42,540 bases of DNA from Methanobacteriota archaeon (GCA_018650165.1 JABIGM010000057.1:1-42540), one strand, 5' to 3'; positions 24,785 through 33,585 are shown, counted from the first letter of the stretch. The notes: a model not told the origin generated them from the sequence alone. Numbers and translations are program-made.

Positions 24785-26149
24785 TCAGTACAGATAGAAT
24801 GCTGGGAAGATGGCCACCCAAGCCAAATCCACGAAGTGCCAATACAAACCGAAGTATTCGATTCCACGACCATTATTTTCATCATAGCCCACAGTATCAG
24901 CCTTGAATACCATGAATAGCATAACTAGTAGCCCAATGAATACGTGGAGCCCGTGAGCACCAGTTGCCACATAGAAGATAGAACCGGCTTGACTATCAAT
25001 GGTAAATCCTTCAGCGATTAGATGGCTCCATTCAACCAATTTCAAGACTATGAACAGTGAACCTAGTGCAATAGTAATCAGTAGGTAATTGCGAACAGCT
25101 TTCTTTCTTGAAGGGAATAGTTTTGCTAACAGAGCATTCTTCGAAGGCTCCCAATTTACATTCTTAGCAGTCTTAAGGGCAAGCACGATTGTGTATGAAG
25201 ATATAATCAGAGCAAAAGTATTGATTGCTCCGGGTAGTAAAGTCATAATGTCACCACGAAGTAAATCCGAAGCAGTAGTTGTGTCTACATCACTACACTT
25301 TCCAGCATCTACTGCCCATTGAGTACACCATCCTGTTCTCATTCTTAGGTAAGATGAGAAGAAGGATGCGAAGACCATCATCTCAGAGATAAGGAAAATC
25401 CACATTCCGGCTTTACGAATATCTTGGCCTTCAAATGGATGCGATGTGGCTACTTGTTCAGGGTGTCCTTTCAGATCCTCATTCCACCAGTTACCAATTC
25501 CCATTATCAAAAGAATTGTACCAAATCCAGATAATGCAAATCCAGACAAATCAGCATCATAATCCAAACCTAACCATGCTTTGCAGGTCGTAACAAATCC
25601 AGGGAATCCCATCATGAAGAATAAAATTCCACCAGCCATCATAATCGGTGAGGCTGAACCATGATGTTCTTCGTGGTCATCACCATGGTGTTCTTCTTCA
25701 TCAGGCTTGATACTATTGAAGAATCCAGCAACGCCATAAAATGCAGCGTAAACGATGAACATTACCATAATTGTCTTTCCTGCAGTACTCCAAGTTAGGT
25801 ATGATAGATGCGCATCTACTTGATGATGATGCGCATCATCAGCGACTTGAGTTGCTTCGTCTGATGCAGCTTTAGATTCTAGGTACTCCTCATACAAGGC
25901 ACCCTCTTCTTGGCTACCATTATTTTCCCAGCGACTTTCTGCGAATTTGAATTCTTCTAGTGCCAAATCAGCAGCATTCTTTGCAGCCTCGTATTCCTCA
26001 TTCGCATCATCCCAATCTTGATGCATCATCGAGCCTATTCCTCCGGCCATTACACCGTATGCAAGGACACCAACAACTAGTAGGCCAACTGCAATTACAA
26101 CAGTTCTCATCCAGATGCTATTCTTAACATCGTGCAAGCTTCCGCTCAT
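24785..26149 (-). CDS. coxC: cytochrome c oxidase subunit III with extended N-terminal module
   Basis: A 454-residue protein; typical CoxC has 200-290. The core (about 165-454) shows GQDIRKAGMWIFLISEMMVF (helix III region), the conserved ATGAHGLHVFIGL, and EYFGLYWHFVDLAWVAIFPAFYLY at the C-terminus. Before it lie a TM helix (about 15-35), a helical, acidic periplasmic region (about 45-115) that looks like a coiled coil, a second TM (about 121-143) and a His-rich linker (EEEHHGDDHEEHHGS) that could bind copper or zinc. Its ATG overlaps the coxA stop by four bases (ATGA). Subunit III protects the oxygen-reducing site from inactivation. Confidence 0.92.
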   Translation of the reverse strand: MSGSLHDVKNSIWMRTVVIAVGLLVVGVLAYGVMAGGIGSMMHQDWDDANEEYEAAKNAADLALEEFKFAESRWENNGSQEEGALYEEYLESKAASDEATQVADDAHHHQVDAHLSYLTWSTAGKTIMVMFIVYAAFYGVAGFFNSIKPDEEEHHGDDHEEHHGSASPIMMAGGILFFMMGFPGFVTTCKAWLGLDYDADLSGFALSGFGTILLIMGIGNWWNEDLKGHPEQVATSHPFEGQDIRKAGMWIFLISEMMVFASFFSSYLRMRTGWCTQWAVDAGKCSDVDTTTASDLLRGDIMTLLPGAINTFALIISSYTIVLALKTAKNVNWEPSKNALLAKLFPSRKKAVRNYLLITIALGSLFIVLKLVEWSHLIAEGFTIDSQAGSIFYVATGAHGLHVFIGLLVMLFMVFKADTVGYDENNGRGIEYFGLYWHFVDLAWVAIFPAFYLY

Positions 26150-28440
26150 GATTTCTCCTCCTTATTCCAAAGATTGCTCATCGTCCTAAACGGAGAACGC
26201 AACATTGATTCTAATTTCGACTCGTGATGAGGAGCGCCTTCGTTAGCATCTTTCTGAATTGGATTAACTGCGAACGATGGAGTCGGAGGAGGGGACGTGA
26301 CTGCCCATTCTAATGACCAACCGCCCCATGGGTCTTTTCCGACCTTTTCGCCCTTCTTTACTGAACGGATAATGTTCCAAACCAATATGAGTTGAGAGAT
26401 TCCGAATATGATTGCAAATATTGAAATCGCCATGTTCAATTCAGCAAACCCTGAATCCGCAGCATAGGTATGGGTTCTTCTTGGCATGCCCATAATTCCA
26501 ACTGCGTGCATTGGCCAGAAGGCCGCATTGTAAGAACAGAATGCAATCAAGAAGTGCCAAAGACCTAGGGTTTCATTCATCTTACGCCCTGTTACCTTCG
26601 GGAACCAATAGTAAATTCCTGAGAATAGTGCAAAGATAATTCCTCCAATGAATACATAGTGGAAGTGGGCAACTACGAAGTATCCGTCGTGGAATTGTGT
26701 GTCAAGTCCAGCAACAGGGAAGAACATCCCCGATAGTCCTCCTAGTGTAAATGTGATCAAGAACCCTAGTGACCAAAGTGTGTGTGTCTTGAATACCAAA
26801 CTTCCACCCCATAAAGTAGCAAGCCAGTTGAAGATCTTAACTCCGGTTGGAATCGCTACAGCCATTGTGGTAATCATGAATGCAGAACGCCATGCTGGAC
26901 TCATACCACTTGTTAGCATATGGTGCCCCCATACAATGAAACCTACTACTCCGATACCGACCATGGCATAAACCATCGAACGATATCCAAAGATAGAACG
27001 CCTTGCACTAGTGGCAAGAACTTCTGATACAATTCCGAATGCGGGAACCACAACCACGTATACCTCAGGGTGTCCGAAGAACCAGAACAAGTGCTGGAAC
27101 AAGAGAGGGTCTCCGCCTGATGTGAAGAAGGTTGTACCGATTGTAGAATCGAATAATAGGAAGAATACTCCTATGACGAATGCAGGCAGGCTAACGTATA
27201 GCATGAATACACTGATTAGAACAGACCAAGTAAATAGTGGCATTCTCATCCATCCAACACCCTTTGCTCTCATGGTAAAAGTCGTGGTAACGAAATTTAC
27301 ACCAGATAACGTAGAGGATGCTCCCAGTAAGGCAATTCCGGATATGAACGAAATCGTCCCGGCATTCGGACCATAGTCAGTACCTAGTCCTGCAAGACTG
27401 GAATATGGCGGATACATAACCCAAGTAATGTCAGCCCCTTCTCCACTCCAAACTCCAGCAAAGATAAGTGGTGCTGCTGCAACAATTATCCAGAAACCTA
27501 ACGCATTGATTCTAGGGAATGCTAGATCCTTTGCGCCTATTTGTAGAGGTAGAATATAGTTCATAAAACCAGCAATCATTGGCATTGCTGCTAAGAAAAT
27601 CATCGTAGTGCCATGTAAAGTAAAGAACGAATTGTATTCTGATTGTGATAAGAAATCGTTCTCTGGTAGTGCTAATTGTATACGGAATAGCAGTGCTAGT
27701 AATCCTCCAACTAAGAAGAAGAAGAACCCGTAAAGGAAGTATAGAATACCAACCATCTTGTGGTCGGTAGTAGTTAGCCATGGTTTGAGATAAGCCCAGA
27801 AGTTTCCTATGGAGAAATTCTCAGGGTTGCGTGTGTAGAACACCCACATACTTCCAACTAAGATTAGACCAAGGGCTAGCCCGATTACAGTCATCAAAAT
27901 AGTCAGAGCGGCAGCACTTGGAGCGGTAGGGTTCGCATTAACTCCGGATACGGTGATTTCTTCACGGTTCCAATCATCAGCATCTGACGCATCGCCATCT
28001 CCATTTACAGCATTACCATAAACGACGAAGTTTGCTACAGCTGTGTCGTCAGCGGGGGCAGTCCATTTGAATGACCAACTTCTTTGACCATTGATTTCAT
28101 TATTATGAGTTAGTCCACCATCCATTTCGGATGCGCCATCAAGCGATTCAAGAGTTCCGACTCCATCTTCAACGAATATTCTGAATCCACCATTTTGGTC
28201 AGGATTATCAATAGGAACCTTTTCATTAGAAATTGTTAATGTGAAAAGGAATTCTTCTGAAGCATTGAATACTTCAGGAAGCCCATCGATAGTAATTACA
28301 GTATCATCGGTCATACCTCCGTGGCACAGGCAGCCGGAAGGTTCTACATTGCCAATTCCATTCTGTCTTGCTTCAAAAGATGACGTGGATGCTAAAGCAA
28401 CCAATAGTAGGGCGAGAATCGCAACGGTTCGTCCTTTCAT
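26146..28440 (-). CDS. coxA: cytochrome c oxidase subunit I (A1-type aa3) with secreted N-terminal module
   Basis: A 764-residue protein with a 215-residue extension before the normal core. The core begins about residue 213 with TTTDHKMVGILYFLYG. It has the low-spin heme a His in FTLHGTTMIF, the CuB site WFFGHPEVYVVVVP (H, and E within HPEVY, the A1-type XGHPEVY Glu, plus the Tyr for the crosslink), and AHFHYVFIGG with the heme a3 and a His ligands. The extension has a signal peptide (1-21), then GCLCHGG (C37, C39, H40), a beta-rich domain (about 45-165) like choice-of-anchor/Reeler-type domains and a TM helix (about 178-202). It overlaps coxB by ATGA. The His-rich metal-centre residues are intact, so it should be active. 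Confidence 0.95.
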   Translation of the reverse strand: MKGRTVAILALLLVALASTSSFEARQNGIGNVEPSGCLCHGGMTDDTVITIDGLPEVFNASEEFLFTLTISNEKVPIDNPDQNGGFRIFVEDGVGTLESLDGASEMDGGLTHNNEINGQRSWSFKWTAPADDTAVANFVVYGNAVNGDGDASDADDWNREEITVSGVNANPTAPSAAALTILMTVIGLALGLILVGSMWVFYTRNPENFSIGNFWAYLKPWLTTTDHKMVGILYFLYGFFFFLVGGLLALLFRIQLALPENDFLSQSEYNSFFTLHGTTMIFLAAMPMIAGFMNYILPLQIGAKDLAFPRINALGFWIIVAAAPLIFAGVWSGEGADITWVMYPPYSSLAGLGTDYGPNAGTISFISGIALLGASSTLSGVNFVTTTFTMRAKGVGWMRMPLFTWSVLISVFMLYVSLPAFVIGVFFLLFDSTIGTTFFTSGGDPLLFQHLFWFFGHPEVYVVVVPAFGIVSEVLATSARRSIFGYRSMVYAMVGIGVVGFIVWGHHMLTSGMSPAWRSAFMITTMAVAIPTGVKIFNWLATLWGGSLVFKTHTLWSLGFLITFTLGGLSGMFFPVAGLDTQFHDGYFVVAHFHYVFIGGIIFALFSGIYYWFPKVTGRKMNETLGLWHFLIAFCSYNAAFWPMHAVGIMGMPRRTHTYAADSGFAELNMAISIFAIIFGISQLILVWNIIRSVKKGEKVGKDPWGGWSLEWAVTSPPPTPSFAVNPIQKDANEGAPHHESKLESMLRSPFRTMSNLWNKEEKS

Positions 28441-29450
28441 ACTAATTCCCCTCCATGGTCAAAGTAGACGCCGAAGTCAGCATCGCAAGTCATACCCTCT
28501 CTAGCAACAACTTCGACTTGTCCATTCATGACAGAGTGTTGTTGGCCACAGTATTCTGCACATCGGATTGGGAATACACCTGCATCATTTGGCTGAACAT
28601 ACATCCAAGTTCCACCTTCTAGTCCCGGGACAGCATCTTCCTTCATGCCCCATTCTTGGAGCCAGAAAGCGTGTTGAACGCCTTGGTATACATTTGATTC
28701 ATTGAACTCGGAATCTCTTATCGGATTGTTACTATGTATGTTGAACATTACATTGATGTCGCACGGGATGATTAGATCTCCGCTCAACTTGTGCTCAACT
28801 GGAATGTGCTGCCAGCGATGTAATACATTCCCTTCTGCATCCAAAATATCCACGGATTGGAATATGAATTCGTTGAACAAAACATCCATTGTTGAATTAT
28901 TGGCCAAGTCCAGATTTTCGGAATTTAAACCGTAGGTTACCGCAGCGGTAGTTGCGCCGGACCCAGCATCAATAGAAAGGCCAGTAAAGGCATCCCAGGT
29001 TACGTTATGACCGGTATCCATGTCCTCCCATGTCAAAGCATCTTGGTAATAGAAATCCCAGTACCATTGTAATCCATTTACTTCAACAGTGAAGGTATCT
29101 TCTTCATATTCTGGATCCAACATGTTCTGTACATCTCCCCAAACAATATTCATTGAACCGAAAGCGAGTATTGTAACCCAAATCACTAGAATGGTTGGTC
29201 CAGCGAACCAAACGAGTTCGAGGTTGAAATCATGGCGTTCTTTCGGGAAAGTACCAACCACCAACCGTTCCTCGTCACTTGTGACCATCTTGTCGATTTT
29301 TGGGTCGACGCCTTCACGGTAACGCAGGATTGCAATTAGCAACCATGCAAACGTGAAGAGACCGACTAATATCGACCAAAACATAAATTTGTCATACAGT
29401 ATATTGAACACCGTATATTCGTCTGGCCACAACTCACGGTCAGCGCCCAT
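28437..29450 (-). CDS. coxB: cytochrome c oxidase subunit II (CuA)
   Basis: A 337-residue subunit. Two TM helices (about 24-42 and 82-102) precede the cupredoxin domain. The CuA ligands are all visible: H260 in VQHAFW, C297/E299/C301 in RCAEYCGQQH, H305 and M308. NGLQWYWDFYY at 125-135 is the conserved aromatic electron-entry patch. Between this patch and residue 192 there is about 55 extra residues (TWEDMDTG... to NSTMDV), longer than usual. No heme c domain (CxxCH) is fused at the C-terminus, so the donor is external. It is the first gene of the operon, and a TATA-like box sits about 26 bases from its ATG, consistent with a leaderless transcript. Confidence 0.95.
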   Translation of the reverse strand: MGADRELWPDEYTVFNILYDKFMFWSILVGLFTFAWLLIAILRYREGVDPKIDKMVTSDEERLVVGTFPKERHDFNLELVWFAGPTILVIWVTILAFGSMNIVWGDVQNMLDPEYEEDTFTVEVNGLQWYWDFYYQDALTWEDMDTGHNVTWDAFTGLSIDAGSGATTAAVTYGLNSENLDLANNSTMDVLFNEFIFQSVDILDAEGNVLHRWQHIPVEHKLSGDLIIPCDINVMFNIHSNNPIRDSEFNESNVYQGVQHAFWLQEWGMKEDAVPGLEGGTWMYVQPNDAGVFPIRCAEYCGQQHSVMNGQVEVVAREGMTCDADFGVYFDHGGELV

Positions 29451-29472
29451 AGTTTGAGCGGTTAGACGGCCG

Positions 29473-29480
29473 TATTAATT
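29473..29480. promoter_or_regulatory. shared TATA-like box between coxB and DUF167 gene
   Basis: TATTAATT is nearly symmetric and stands about 25 bases from the coxB ATG (minus) and about 25 before the hairpin leading the DUF167 gene (plus). On the minus strand this places transcription start at the coxB start codon, so a leaderless mRNA is likely. Confidence 0.4.
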
Positions 29481-29499
29481 GATTGCGTATCATTGAGAC

Positions 29500-29514
29500 C
29501 CTCCCGTAGGGAGG
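29500..29514 (+). promoter_or_regulatory. hairpin enclosing the ribosome-binding site of the DUF167 gene
   Basis: CCTCCC-GTA-GGGAGG is a 6-bp perfect inverted repeat. Its right arm GGGAGG is the Shine-Dalgarno site, seven bases before ATG 29522, so folding would hide it. Confidence 0.45.
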
Positions 29515-29521
29515 TTTGTTG

Positions 29522-29857
29522 ATGTGCTGTCGCTGCATCGGATATTTTGTGGGACTTGCTGCTTGTGTCCAAACCACTCTTGATGGTGCAGTTTTAGTTG
29601 AAATTGAAGTTCAACCGGGTTCATCGCGTCAAGGAATTATTGGTTTCAATCAGTGGCGTAGCCGTATCCAGGTAGCGGTTAAAGCAGAAGCAGAAAAAGG
29701 CAAAGCAAATCATGCGGTTTGCAATGTTCTTTCCAAGATATTTTCAGTACCAGTAACAGTAGTTTCTGGACATACTAGTCGGCAGAAAAAAGTCAGTGTA
29801 GAGAGTTTGAGCTCGACTGAAATCATTTCAATAATGGAGGGTTATGTTGAATCGTGA
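29522..29857 (+). CDS. DUF167/UPF0235 (YggU-like) protein
   Basis: About 111 residues with the family pattern: VLVEIEVQPGSSRQGI, then IQVAVKAEAEKGKANHAVCN, where GKAN is the invariant core, and VVSGHTSRQKKVSVES with the G-x-x-S-R-x-K signature. The molecular function of DUF167 is unknown; it is conserved in bacteria, archaea and eukaryotes. ATG 29522 is chosen for its ribosome site GGGAGG; two TTG codons precede it. It is divergent from coxB. The downstream Toprim gene overlaps it by 14 bases, so they form a two-gene operon. Confidence 0.9.
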   Translation: MCCRCIGYFVGLAACVQTTLDGAVLVEIEVQPGSSRQGIIGFNQWRSRIQVAVKAEAEKGKANHAVCNVLSKIFSVPVTVVSGHTSRQKKVSVESLSSTEIISIMEGYVES

Positions 29858-30236
29858 AATTCGATATAATTTGGCAAATAGGGCCTTGGCTTCAGGTATC
29901 GAAGAAAATGCCGAAGGAACGGTGATTCTCGTTGAAGGAAAGCGTGACGAGGCGGCATTACGACTTCTCGGTTTCACTGGGCCGATTGAAAAATTAAACC
30001 GGGGCTGGGCCGTTGACAGAGTCGTAGTGTATATTGTTGAAACCTATGGTTGCTGCATTGTATTGATGGATTGGGATAGAACGGGGGGGCGGCTTCAAAG
30101 AAGACTGATGGATTCTATGTCCAGCCTCGACATCAAACCTTCGGATGAGTTACGAAAGGCTCTCTCTAAAGCTATGAAGCCGGATACAATGTGCGTAGAA
30201 GATTTACCTTCATTCCTCGGGGAGCCTGACTCCTGA
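29844..30236 (+). CDS. archaeal Toprim-domain protein (UPF0292 family)
   Basis: A 130-residue single-domain protein. VILVEGKRDEAALRLLGF (about 27-44) carries the Toprim catalytic Glu, and IVLMDWDRTGGRLQRRL (about 71-87) carries the D-x-D metal pair. Small stand-alone Toprim proteins of this kind occur in nearly all archaea; the role is unproven, perhaps RNA processing, topology or repair of nucleic-acid ends. ATG 29844 has GGAGGG five to six bases upstream. It overlaps DUF167 by 14 bases and the convergent Lrp gene by 27. Confidence 0.9.
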   Translation: MLNREIRYNLANRALASGIEENAEGTVILVEGKRDEAALRLLGFTGPIEKLNRGWAVDRVVVYIVETYGCCIVLMDWDRTGGRLQRRLMDSMSSLDIKPSDELRKALSKAMKPDTMCVEDLPSFLGEPDS

Positions 30237-30662
30237 CTCTTTGACAGTGTTTAGAACAACATGTGTATAAGATCGAGTGATTCCCTCAAGGGTAAATACC
30301 GCTTTAGTTAAGTCATCAAGGTCCGCCCTATTCTTTACTCTTGCAAGAACCATAGAATCCCAATCGCCAGTTACATCATAGACACTGAATACCCGATAAT
30401 CTGCTGAGATTTGTCTCTGAACATCCATAATCTTACCTTTCTCAATACAGAGTCCAGCCATTACAGTCATGCCCCACCCCACCGAATCAGCATTAAGCAG
30501 TGGAGCGTAACCCAGTATTGTACCGTCGGCCTCAAGTTTTCTTAAGCGGTTAGTGATTGTGCCTTGAGCCACACCTACAACTTTGGCAAGTTGACGTTGT
30601 GATAGACGAGCGTCTTGGCAAAGCGCTTCAATGATTGCACGATCGGTAGAGTCGACTGCCAT
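30210..30662 (-). CDS. Lrp/AsnC family transcriptional regulator
   Basis: A 150-residue regulator. Residues about 5-55 form the HTH: STDRAIIEALCQDARLSQRQ, then AKVVGVAQGTITNRLRKL as recognition helix. The remainder is the RAM effector-binding domain, with FSVYDVTGDWDSMVLARV. It probably senses an amino acid or related metabolite and binds as an octamer-type oligomer. ATG 30662 is favoured over a TTG at 30692. A TATA-like AATAGATAT about 25 bases before it fits a leaderless transcript. It lies just downstream of the membrane-protein gene, 22 bases after its stop. Confidence 0.88.
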   Translation of the reverse strand: MAVDSTDRAIIEALCQDARLSQRQLAKVVGVAQGTITNRLRKLEADGTILGYAPLLNADSVGWGMTVMAGLCIEKGKIMDVQRQISADYRVFSVYDVTGDWDSMVLARVKNRADLDDLTKAVFTLEGITRSYTHVVLNTVKESGVRLPEE

Positions 30663-30684
30663 ATTGGTGAACGATAAGAGATAT

Positions 30685-31824
30685 CTATTCAATTATTCGA
30701 TGTGGGTCTGGTAAATTCAAGTCGAGAATCCATTCTCCGAGAACATCGACTTTCACGGCAAGGCGTAATGACAAATCCCCACTACCGCTTACCCTCAGAG
30801 TCCCTTTGTGGGTTTTACCGCCTGCTAATGTTTCTTTCTTTATTCGGCCATTGGCTCTCCACCCATCGCCCATGGTCAATTCACCAACTTCAACCGAATT
30901 TCCAGTTATCAAATGGTAATCAATCACGTTTTCTTCTGATGACCACGAACCTTCTAAACGCGGTAAACCAATCTCGCGCTTACGTTCTGCCATTACTATA
31001 AATCCAATACAAATTACAACAATAATAAGAAGAATTAACGGAGTTAGAATTGCACTTTGGTCTACCGACTGCCAATATGTAGGCATCTCGGCTCTTTGCA
31101 ATGATAATACGCGATTTGCTGAATCGTTTTCAAAGCCTCCAATCATTACTAACATAATCTCATATTCATTCGAAAAACTAGCATCACCGATCTCAATACC
31201 TGCGCCGTCTAGATGCTCTTTAGTGATGGTTGAATTCCATTGGTTAGTCGTATTATTAGCAAAATAAAACGAAGTAGAAGGGGCCCAATCTCGTACTAAA
31301 TTAGGCACCTCTCGCCCTCTGTTGTCAACCGCATTAGTCTCAACGATGAATATGTGAATTTGTGTTGCGGAATTAAGTGCTTGAGGATTAGTCCATGTCG
31401 CTGTAATATTGAGCAATTCAACTTCAGTAGAACCAATTAATTGAACATTCCAATCTATTTCAATTTCATTTGTATGAACACTTGGCGCAATGTCTGTGAT
31501 ATTTTCAGGAAATCCATCAATTGTTACAGATGGTGTTTCGTTTAGGGCATGGTACATCAAGCGAGATTTAGCATCATCATCAGGTAAACCCCCATTCTCC
31601 TCATCTGCGCCAGTACGCCAATGAAGAAGTGTGATTTCGCCCTCACGGTCCATCTTAGTCAATTCCCGGACAGTTTCATCATCGTCACTGCCATGAAACC
31701 ATTCTACCAATACCGGAGCATCTTTTTGATTTTCATAGTGGGATTCTGCATATATTGTAAGGTCGGAGAGGGCAGTAACTAATGGTAGAAGCAGCAGAGC
31801 TACAAATATCGCAAATCCCCTCAC
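30685..31824 (-). CDS. secreted/membrane protein with thioredoxin-like N-terminal segment
   Basis: A 379-residue protein of unknown function. Signal peptide 1-18. Residues about 28-110 have APVLVEWFHGSDDDETVREL and TLLHWRTG, resembling a thioredoxin-fold sheet but with no Cys pair, followed by TPSVTIDGFPEN, the cis-Pro-loop look-alike. Then a beta-sandwich domain, a TM helix (about 255-280), and a 95-residue cytoplasmic domain ending in LRVSGSGDLSLRLAVKVDV. Several N-glycosylation sequons (NIT, NTT, NST) are in the outer part. The start is GTG, overlapping the m5C methyltransferase stop by GTGA. Confidence 0.6.
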   Translation of the reverse strand: MRGFAIFVALLLLPLVTALSDLTIYAESHYENQKDAPVLVEWFHGSDDDETVRELTKMDREGEITLLHWRTGADEENGGLPDDDAKSRLMYHALNETPSVTIDGFPENITDIAPSVHTNEIEIDWNVQLIGSTEVELLNITATWTNPQALNSATQIHIFIVETNAVDNRGREVPNLVRDWAPSTSFYFANNTTNQWNSTITKEHLDGAGIEIGDASFSNEYEIMLVMIGGFENDSANRVLSLQRAEMPTYWQSVDQSAILTPLILLIIVVICIGFIVMAERKREIGLPRLEGSWSSEENVIDYHLITGNSVEVGELTMGDGWRANGRIKKETLAGGKTHKGTLRVSGSGDLSLRLAVKVDVLGEWILDLNLPDPHRIIE

Positions 31825-33515
31825 TCTTCTTCATCCCCTAGTATTACACCTAATTTCAGCCGGAGAATTTCTTGTTCCTTATCATCAATCATCAACGATA
31901 CTCTTGCAGCGACCCACACCGGGAGTAAATATTCACCGCAACGTAAAATCGCAGAACCTCGTTCAATTGGGACTGGGAATTCTTCAGTAAGAGGAACATC
32001 GCCTCTAATCATCGATAACATGGTCTCCTCATCAATATCTACCAAACCCTTTGTAATGTGAGGGCGGAGTAGTTCTAATGCTTCTTGGCGCGTTCTCCAG
32101 ATTCCTTTGTTATCGGTAAATGCAGGTTGGCCAACATGAATTACCCTTAAGGGATGAAAATCATTACCTGGCCAAAAATCTCCTTTGCTATTTTCTATTT
32201 TGGGATTGTAGAGTTTCTCTAAGGCATTAATCGTTGATAGATTAACGCGTTTACCTCGGTGCCACCATGAAAATAGAGATTCATCAATGCCCCAATGTTC
32301 GCAAATATTAGCGATTACTTCAGGCGGGGCGATATTGGTAGTGTGGCGATTCTTATTCTGCCTCGGTAATTCAACAGGATCGCGATTGAGTTTGCGTTTC
32401 AGAATCATCGATCGAGCAACACCCTCTGGCGTTCTTTCAGCAACATGCTCAAACAGTGCGACAAAAAATCCGCCTGTGTCATTATCATGTTGATGGACTC
32501 GAATTGTTGATGAGAGATTTGGGGCTTCCGTCCCCCTTTGTTTAGGATTCAGCATTTCTTCGGATAGGCCAGGAAGTTTTGGTAACTGCCCACTCCAATC
32601 CACAACGTTCGATTCTTCATCTAGAATTGGCCAATTATCAATTCCTTTGTGATGAATTAGTGATGGAAATAACCTCTCAGCCTCAACCTCAATCAATTCT
32701 AGCCATGGGCACTTTTGCAATATTTCACAAACTACAGCTTCATTTTCGATGGGGTCGAGTGAGCAAGTTGAGTAGACCATTCTCCCGCCCGGGCGTAATA
32801 ATTGGGCGGCACGGAAAGAAATGTCGACTTGCAGTTTGAACAAACTCCGGCCCACGCGCGGGGTCCAAGAGTGCCACAATTCGCGGTTTTTCCTAGTAGT
32901 TGCAGTTCCACTACACGGCGCATCAACAACAATTCCATCGATGCCTGGCGATGGCATTCTTCCTATGTGTCGCCCATCATGTTGCATAATCAACATATTT
33001 TCAATTCCGAGCCTACCTCGGTTTGTTACTAACAAGTTCAACCTTCCAGATGAAGGTTCATTTGCAAGAACCAGCCCTTTTGGTATTGCCTCAGCTAATT
33101 GGGTTGCTTTTGAGCCCGGTGCTGCACAGGTATCCATAACTAAGTCGTCTTCTTCTGGTTCAAGTACAACAGGTGGTAGCATTGAAACAGCCTCCTGTCT
33201 AGTAATCCGGCCAGTTTCATGAAGTACCATCATCAACTTCTTAGTTTCAGGACTGGGGTAATCTCCCTTTGAGAAAGGCATTACCCAAGATTCAGACATT
33301 ACCATCCAAGGAATACGTTGGCCACCAACAGACTCCAATTGACGTCTTGTCCACCCAATATCATGCCTGCGAGGAGTTACTCGTAATGTCACAGGCAGGG
33401 GAGATGAGGCAACAGGTAGCCACTTGCCAACATCTATTCCCAAAGATCTGGACAATCCGGAAAGCGGCGATACAGCCAATTGTTGGATTAACTCCTCATC
33501 GGCGGGCCGCACCAT
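31821..33515 (-). CDS. NSUN/RsmB-type RNA (cytosine-5) methyltransferase with C-terminal domain
   Basis: A 564-residue SAM enzyme. The N-terminal 90 residues are a helical/ferredoxin-like region. The methyltransferase domain shows DTCAAPGSKATQLAE (motif I, NSUN family), ANEPSSGRLNLL, GIVVDAPCSGTATTRKN (motif IV with the PCSG Cys) and VYSTCSLDPIENEAVV (motif VI TCS Cys that forms the covalent link to C6). The two-Cys arrangement is typical of RNA m5C enzymes such as archaeal Trm4 and human NSUN2. The C-terminal 200 residues (about 365-564) are extra and probably bind RNA (PUA-like in long archaeal forms). Targets are tRNA positions such as C48/49, but not certain. Confidence 0.9.
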   Translation of the reverse strand: MVRPADEELIQQLAVSPLSGLSRSLGIDVGKWLPVASSPLPVTLRVTPRRHDIGWTRRQLESVGGQRIPWMVMSESWVMPFSKGDYPSPETKKLMMVLHETGRITRQEAVSMLPPVVLEPEEDDLVMDTCAAPGSKATQLAEAIPKGLVLANEPSSGRLNLLVTNRGRLGIENMLIMQHDGRHIGRMPSPGIDGIVVDAPCSGTATTRKNRELWHSWTPRVGRSLFKLQVDISFRAAQLLRPGGRMVYSTCSLDPIENEAVVCEILQKCPWLELIEVEAERLFPSLIHHKGIDNWPILDEESNVVDWSGQLPKLPGLSEEMLNPKQRGTEAPNLSSTIRVHQHDNDTGGFFVALFEHVAERTPEGVARSMILKRKLNRDPVELPRQNKNRHTTNIAPPEVIANICEHWGIDESLFSWWHRGKRVNLSTINALEKLYNPKIENSKGDFWPGNDFHPLRVIHVGQPAFTDNKGIWRTRQEALELLRPHITKGLVDIDEETMLSMIRGDVPLTEEFPVPIERGSAILRCGEYLLPVWVAARVSLMIDDKEQEILRLKLGVILGDEEE

Positions 33516-33585
33516 GTTACTGGGTCAGGCCTCTCACACTTGTTGGTTGTGCAAGCCTAATGGGTCAGTTGTATGTGGCGTGGGT

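Noticed and set aside
28318..28332. CLCHG of CoxA as a cytochrome c heme site
   Set aside because: The spacing is C-x-C-H rather than C-x-x-C-H, so covalent heme attachment is not supported.
33424..33585. Longer N-terminus for the 33586 membrane protein
   Set aside because: It overlaps the start of the divergent methyltransferase gene and has no membrane or conserved character; the ATG at 33586 directly precedes the first hydrophobic helix.
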